24,295 bases of DNA. Origin: Phoronis ovalis (taxonomy: Eukaryota; Phoronida; Phoronidae). The stretch lies in the NCBI GenBank assembly GCA_028565635.1, contig JAOXYB010068389.1, positions 1 to 24,295 of the forward strand, given 5' to 3'. Shown piece by piece: positions 19,585 to 24,295 of this stretch (the stretch's first letter is position 1; each line of letters begins with the position of its first letter). A program made the translations under genes and the position numbers. The notes under the pieces are model-generated. The model searched no databases and was not told the DNA's origin. It saw only the letters and a list, made by a program, of their open reading frames with translations.

Positions 19585-22500
19585 CTGAAACAAATAGCAA
19601 GAATTTACTTATACATTTATCTGCATAACAATACAACAAAACGTTGTTACTCTCCATGGTTAACCACTTTGATATCTCTAGGTTCAGCAGATAAATAATT
19701 AGATGATTCCTAACGATACTAGCATAACTTTGGCTAATTAATAGTATACAGAAGACTGCTTTTAGGAAAGTAATTATTATGATACATCCTACCCTGTGTT
19801 AGATGCTAAGAATTGATTAAATATCAAGCTATATAAGCAAGGTTTGCAATGCTAGGCAGACACAAACAGATGATTAATTTCACAGTTACATAACGTATTT
19901 ATCAGTTAATTTTTTTTTGTTCAACTTAATAAGCGTTAAATTGATCAGGGAGTTTTCTAGTAATACATCGCAGCAATAAAATACATTACATCTTCTAATG
20001 TAACGGATAAATCATACCCAGAATTCTCCACAGTATGCTATATACATGTATAATTGCATTATCATGATTACATGTATATAACTGTCTAGCCACAAAGAAA
20101 ACAAAAGAATCTAATTATAAGGGCACCGTGAGTATCACAATTTTAACTCCTACATAATATGTTCATGTGTTATGATTATGCATAATCTGAAGTAATTATC
20201 AGTACTTACATAAAAATCGGATGTCCTGATTCATCTTATACCCCTTAATCTGCCACTATGTTTTACCGTTTAAAACTGACCAGAGAGGTAAACTTCCATA
20301 ATATAAGAATCTACATGAATGATGGGTGAATCTTTCAATAAATACTACTAGTTATCATCAATGAAGAGTTATTTACACCATGCTTAACGAGACATGAAAG
20401 GATCAATGATCATTATTGACTTTTTTATCAGAAGGAACATGGTTCTCTAAGCTCTCATTACAAAGAGTATCTGAATAAACATATGTACAGTACCCCTTAA
20501 AGTTTGATTACTTTATAAACAGTGTTTTAATACTACTACATATGGCTGTGTAGGTTTTTGAATTCAAGAGAGTATGAAATCAAGCTCTGAAAGTAAAATC
20601 TTCATAACAAAAAAAAAATCTTCACATTTTATTAACTGCTGAATGAGATGCTCGCAAGAGTTCATAAAAACAATATAATCATTGGAAGATTCAGTGATAA
20701 TCTATTGCATTGGTTTTATAATTAAAATACATTTACACTAGGAACATGGGGAAAGCACTGATTATTAAAACACATCTTGTCCAGTCCACTCTGTATACTG
20801 TACATTACAGAATACAAACAAGCAGTTTTAAGATTTATACTGAAAGCTTCAGAACCAAAATACAATCAACAGAAAAGAAATTCAGTAGCAGCCATATTTA
20901 AAACTTATCCTGTCTTTATATATTTCTTCTCTCGTCTAGAAATAGGGTATCTATCTATTTTCATTGTTTTCTTAGCGGCTTTTAAAAACAAAAGGATTCT
21001 TTAAAGTAAAGCTACTCAGTACTTGTATCTGAATACAGATAAGACTTTTCTATTTTGGGTGAAAAATTAGCTGTATACTGAGATAGTACAACACTTACAA
21101 TGCTAATGAACAGTAACATATTATCATGTAAGATGATGAAGAGGAAAAGCTGACACAATACACATTAAATAGTAATTATATAACACTTCTATCCCAAGCT
21201 TCACAGTGCAAATAATTTAAAATTAGCCACAACTATTAAAAACTGAATCAACTCAAACAATAAATAATGCCAGCAATTTATGGTATACAGTTCTTCTAAA
21301 CATAAAAGGTGTGCAACAATGTAATGGCAATATTTGCAACAAGTCAAACAATCACGCAAGATGCACCTAAAGTACTTGGAAATGAGTAAAATGGTTTCAT
21401 CTGCATTGTAGTATAAGGGTGGGATTCTGTTACCTCACCCACATACCAGCTTTAGAATCATATCAGGGCATGCTTCATCAATAAAGACTTCCTCAACTAT
21501 ATATAAATAGGACATGTTTTACATACCAAGGGAAGAGTTTTACCTATCTAGTGTACATGCATAGTAAAGAATCAAGGAAACAAAGTACGTCATACAACAT
21601 AGACTCCCACCATTCACAATTTTTAGTCTAAGAATGAATGTCAAATTTATTTTAGAAGAACTCACTTCTTTCAAATTGATTCTTAAAGAAAACATCCAAA
21701 TAAACATTGGCAATTGAGCATCTGCTAATGACTTTATCAAGATGTTATTCCTGTTTAACTATTATATTCATAGAAATGTCTGAAGGAAGTATCCAAAAAA
21801 TGAATGGCATGGTAATAAAATACAAAGTACTATTTCCTATTCTTGCAGATTCATTATAAGTTTGTTTTTTCCAAAAAAATACAAAAAATGCAAATGATTT
21901 ATTAACCAGTACTCTGACAGTTTATTCCATGGTGCACAAAGACAAAGCGACCGAGTGTCAGAAAAATCACATGCTACTATTGGTGCAAGATGTATTGGAA
22001 TGTAAGAGTATCCTCAAACATAAACCGCATGGAAAATATCACACCTATGCTACACAACAGAGTTACCTAGTAGAGCATTTCAGCAATTGAGACATAATGC
22101 ACACATACACACACACCCTATATACAATCAGGTAACACTTTCACTTAAACTACGGTACATTCAAGTTGTCAGATGGTGTTTAATAATAGGGCATAAAATT
22201 TAAGTAAATACAAGAGCTGAAAAAAGAATATATAATGTATTAATTAAATGATAAAACAACTGACAAACCAAAGGAGAACATTACCATGGGCAAGTGTTGG
22301 AAACATTGAAATATAAACAGATTCTGGGAAGCTGACATGTCAGCAAATGAAGGCCTTAGTCACTGTAATCAATATCATCACCATCACCACATAAACACCA
22401 GGTTCAGTAACTGATACTGCTTGGAGACAATCTGCCAAATACTACCTATACCTTTATTATATTAATAACAAACATATATCTTTTATCTTCCTAGACATCT

Positions 22501-24295
22501 TAATCTGGTTTGTCAAAGGATTAATACCCAGATACTATTGCTTTAGAGCATGGTTGAGAAAAGCATCTAGTCAGCTCTGTAAACAAGGAATATTTGCAAA
22601 CACAGGGTTTCAACCTGTGGAGACCGGTTAACAAGAATTCCTCTACTGCTTTTCTTTTGTACAGTTTTTTTCTTGATGATACCAAGTGGACAAAAACAAC
22701 CCAACTCAAAACCTACCATCAGAAGCAGGTATTCCGATTCCCTCTTTAACATCTAGAATTTGCAATATATATTTGTGGATTGTCAAAATTTTGTTTAAAC
22801 AATATTTACTCTTCAAATAACACTGGATCCATCTCTGAGCTAAATAAATTCATAATTCAAGTCATAGGTACCAGTAGAAGCCATGTATGTTCAAAATGAT
22901 GATTGACGTATGATCAATATCTCTTTATTATTTTCTACAAAATTAGACTGCAGTATATTCAAAGTTATTACATAACATGACAGATATCATTTTTCTCCTG
23001 ATGGTAACAGAACTGAATCTCACCAGGAAATGTTATTTTTAAAATCAAATAGCCAAATTAAGAACCAATGCTTTTGAAATTGCACAACCCAATGTCTTTG
23101 TGATAGCACATGCATCTTGCTTTTGAATGCAACAAGTACATTTTTCTCACATCTACAATTTTCATCTGCATAGCACCCTGTATTATTTGAAGGCAAATAA
23201 GCATTTTCCATGGAAACCATGTATAAAATAAACTGTTCTAATGATATTTATTACCAAATTATATTTAACCCAGCTAGTTATTATCGCATCAATGCCCCAG
23301 GTAATTATGATACATGATCCAATGGATAAAATTGGCAAGTGAAGGTAATAAAGATTTCATAAATCAACAGTAAATTTGCCCATTCAGGGTACAAACTGTA
23401 CATATAGCTAATTAAGCTACACAAATGCAGGTAAATCTATGTACAACTATTCATATATGGTAATAAGCGGGCACACACATATTCTGTAATTGCTTTGCGA
23501 ATATTTAGTTATGTAGTTTTTTTTCACTATGCATATACAACTGCTTGTAGTTTACCTGTAATAGAAGCATACCTGTAAATATCCCATTGACATCATGAAT
23601 CATACCTTTTAAAGCTCGTTTTTCCCTATTGCTTTCAAACAGAACTGGTTTTTAAAAAATCTGCTAACTCGACAGGTATGGGGTACTGCCAAAAGACTAC
23701 CTCTCTGATAATCTTAACAGTGGTGTCTTGGGTCACTGTCAGAGTTTACTCCTGCCCACCTTATGTTTGCAATTGGTATAAATATAAGAATTTTAATGTC
23801 CCAACACTGGTATGTTTATGAGAGCACAACATGCACTATGCAACAGCTGGAAAATTACACTGATTACACACAGTAACCCTCAGAAGAAATTACTGCAAAT
23901 CCCAAATATCTTCACAGACCTTGACTTATTTTTGTGTGATTTTGACAAAAAAATGTGCCACAAAGGGTTGAACACAACAGATGTGTTACTTTAATCATAC
24001 TCCCGGGAATAATAAATTCCCACTAATTTAAGAAACATTTTTAAGTCATAATAATTACCCAACAGTTCATGGTTGTTTTTTAGTAACTTTCAATTTTTGT
24101 GATTGCATCAAACTATTGGTTAGCATTAGTGATCAACATGTGCATACCTTAGAATATTTTGACTGAATATCAATTAACATGTATAATAGTTTACTGCAGA
24201 TAAGCAGTTTCATGTCAATGGACTAAGAATATTTTGAACTTTGCATCAAACCTTACATGTTAACAGTTTTATGCAGGAAGTGTGGGATATATATA
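19585..24295 (-). other. Intron upstream of exon a (partial)
   Basis: No exon encoding the expected Caskin N-terminus (Met-Gly-Lys-Asp/Glu-Gln type) was found on the minus strand. A 12-bp inverted repeat sits at 20039-20080. A phase-compatible 36-nt open segment with splice-like borders lies at 22717-22752 and is discussed as a finding only. The remainder is AT-rich without recognisable content. Confidence 0.7.
20039..20080. repeat. 12-bp perfect inverted repeat
   Basis: TATATACATGTA (20039-20050) and TACATGTATATA (20069-20080) are exact reverse complements with an 18-base loop. The arms contain the ACATGT palindrome, so both arms can also self-pair. Confidence 0.85.

Noticed and set aside
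20210-20234. Possible first exon: ATGAATCAGGACATCCG followed by a perfect gtaagt donor
   Set aside because: It would leave in phase 1 with a final T, and joining to exon a (AA...) makes a TAA stop at once. It could only be non-coding, and no ATG follows in frame within exon a.
22105-22118. Short CA-rich run
   Set aside because: Too short to count as a microsatellite.
23573-23603. Minus-strand ATG-led segment (MIHDVNGIFT) ending in ACAG|gtatgc, phase-compatible with exon a
   Set aside because: The sequence does not resemble the conserved Caskin N-terminus, and short ATG-to-donor segments of this kind are expected by chance in 4.7 kb.

Overview
This is a eukaryotic, almost certainly metazoan, genomic window. 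It is AT-rich and non-coding for most of its length. The coding signal is a chain of seven short exons on the minus strand with clean GT-AG borders and matching phases. I found no bacterial-style gene packing, tRNA, rRNA, CRISPR array or intact transposase. The protein resembles vertebrate Caskin closely in motif but clearly differs in sequence. Together with the intron size, composition and relic repeats, this suggests an invertebrate bilaterian, perhaps marine. I cannot place it more exactly.

The whole window appears to lie inside one minus-strand gene, an orthologue of CASKIN1/CASKIN2 (CASK-interacting scaffold protein). In transcript order the exons are 19584-19527, 14259-14162, 13889-13744, 12208-12113, 10806-10676, 7711-7603 and 2632-2524. 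They join to 747 coding bases (248 full residues plus a partial codon at each end) with no internal stop. The product holds the end of the N-terminal lead segment, six ankyrin repeats and a capping half repeat ending in the Caskin-specific TALDIV...FTT stretch. The initiator exon must lie beyond position 24295. The SH3 domain, the proline-rich region and the tandem SAM domains must lie beyond position 1.

Layout by position: 1-2523 is the 5' part of the intron after the last ankyrin exon. It holds a G-run with a possible relic repeat and a 59-bp tandem duplication. 2633-7602 is a large intron with a CTCF-like site. 7712-10675 and 10807-12112 are introns without recognisable content. 12209-13743 contains a GC-rich interspersed repeat. 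13744-14259 holds two exons separated by a 272-bp intron. 14260-19526 is the largest complete intron and holds several inverted repeats. 19585-24295 is intron upstream of the first visible exon.

I see no novel multi-gene system. The items worth a second look are intronic: the CTCF-like site, the GC-rich repeat, several hairpins and one phase-compatible candidate microexon.
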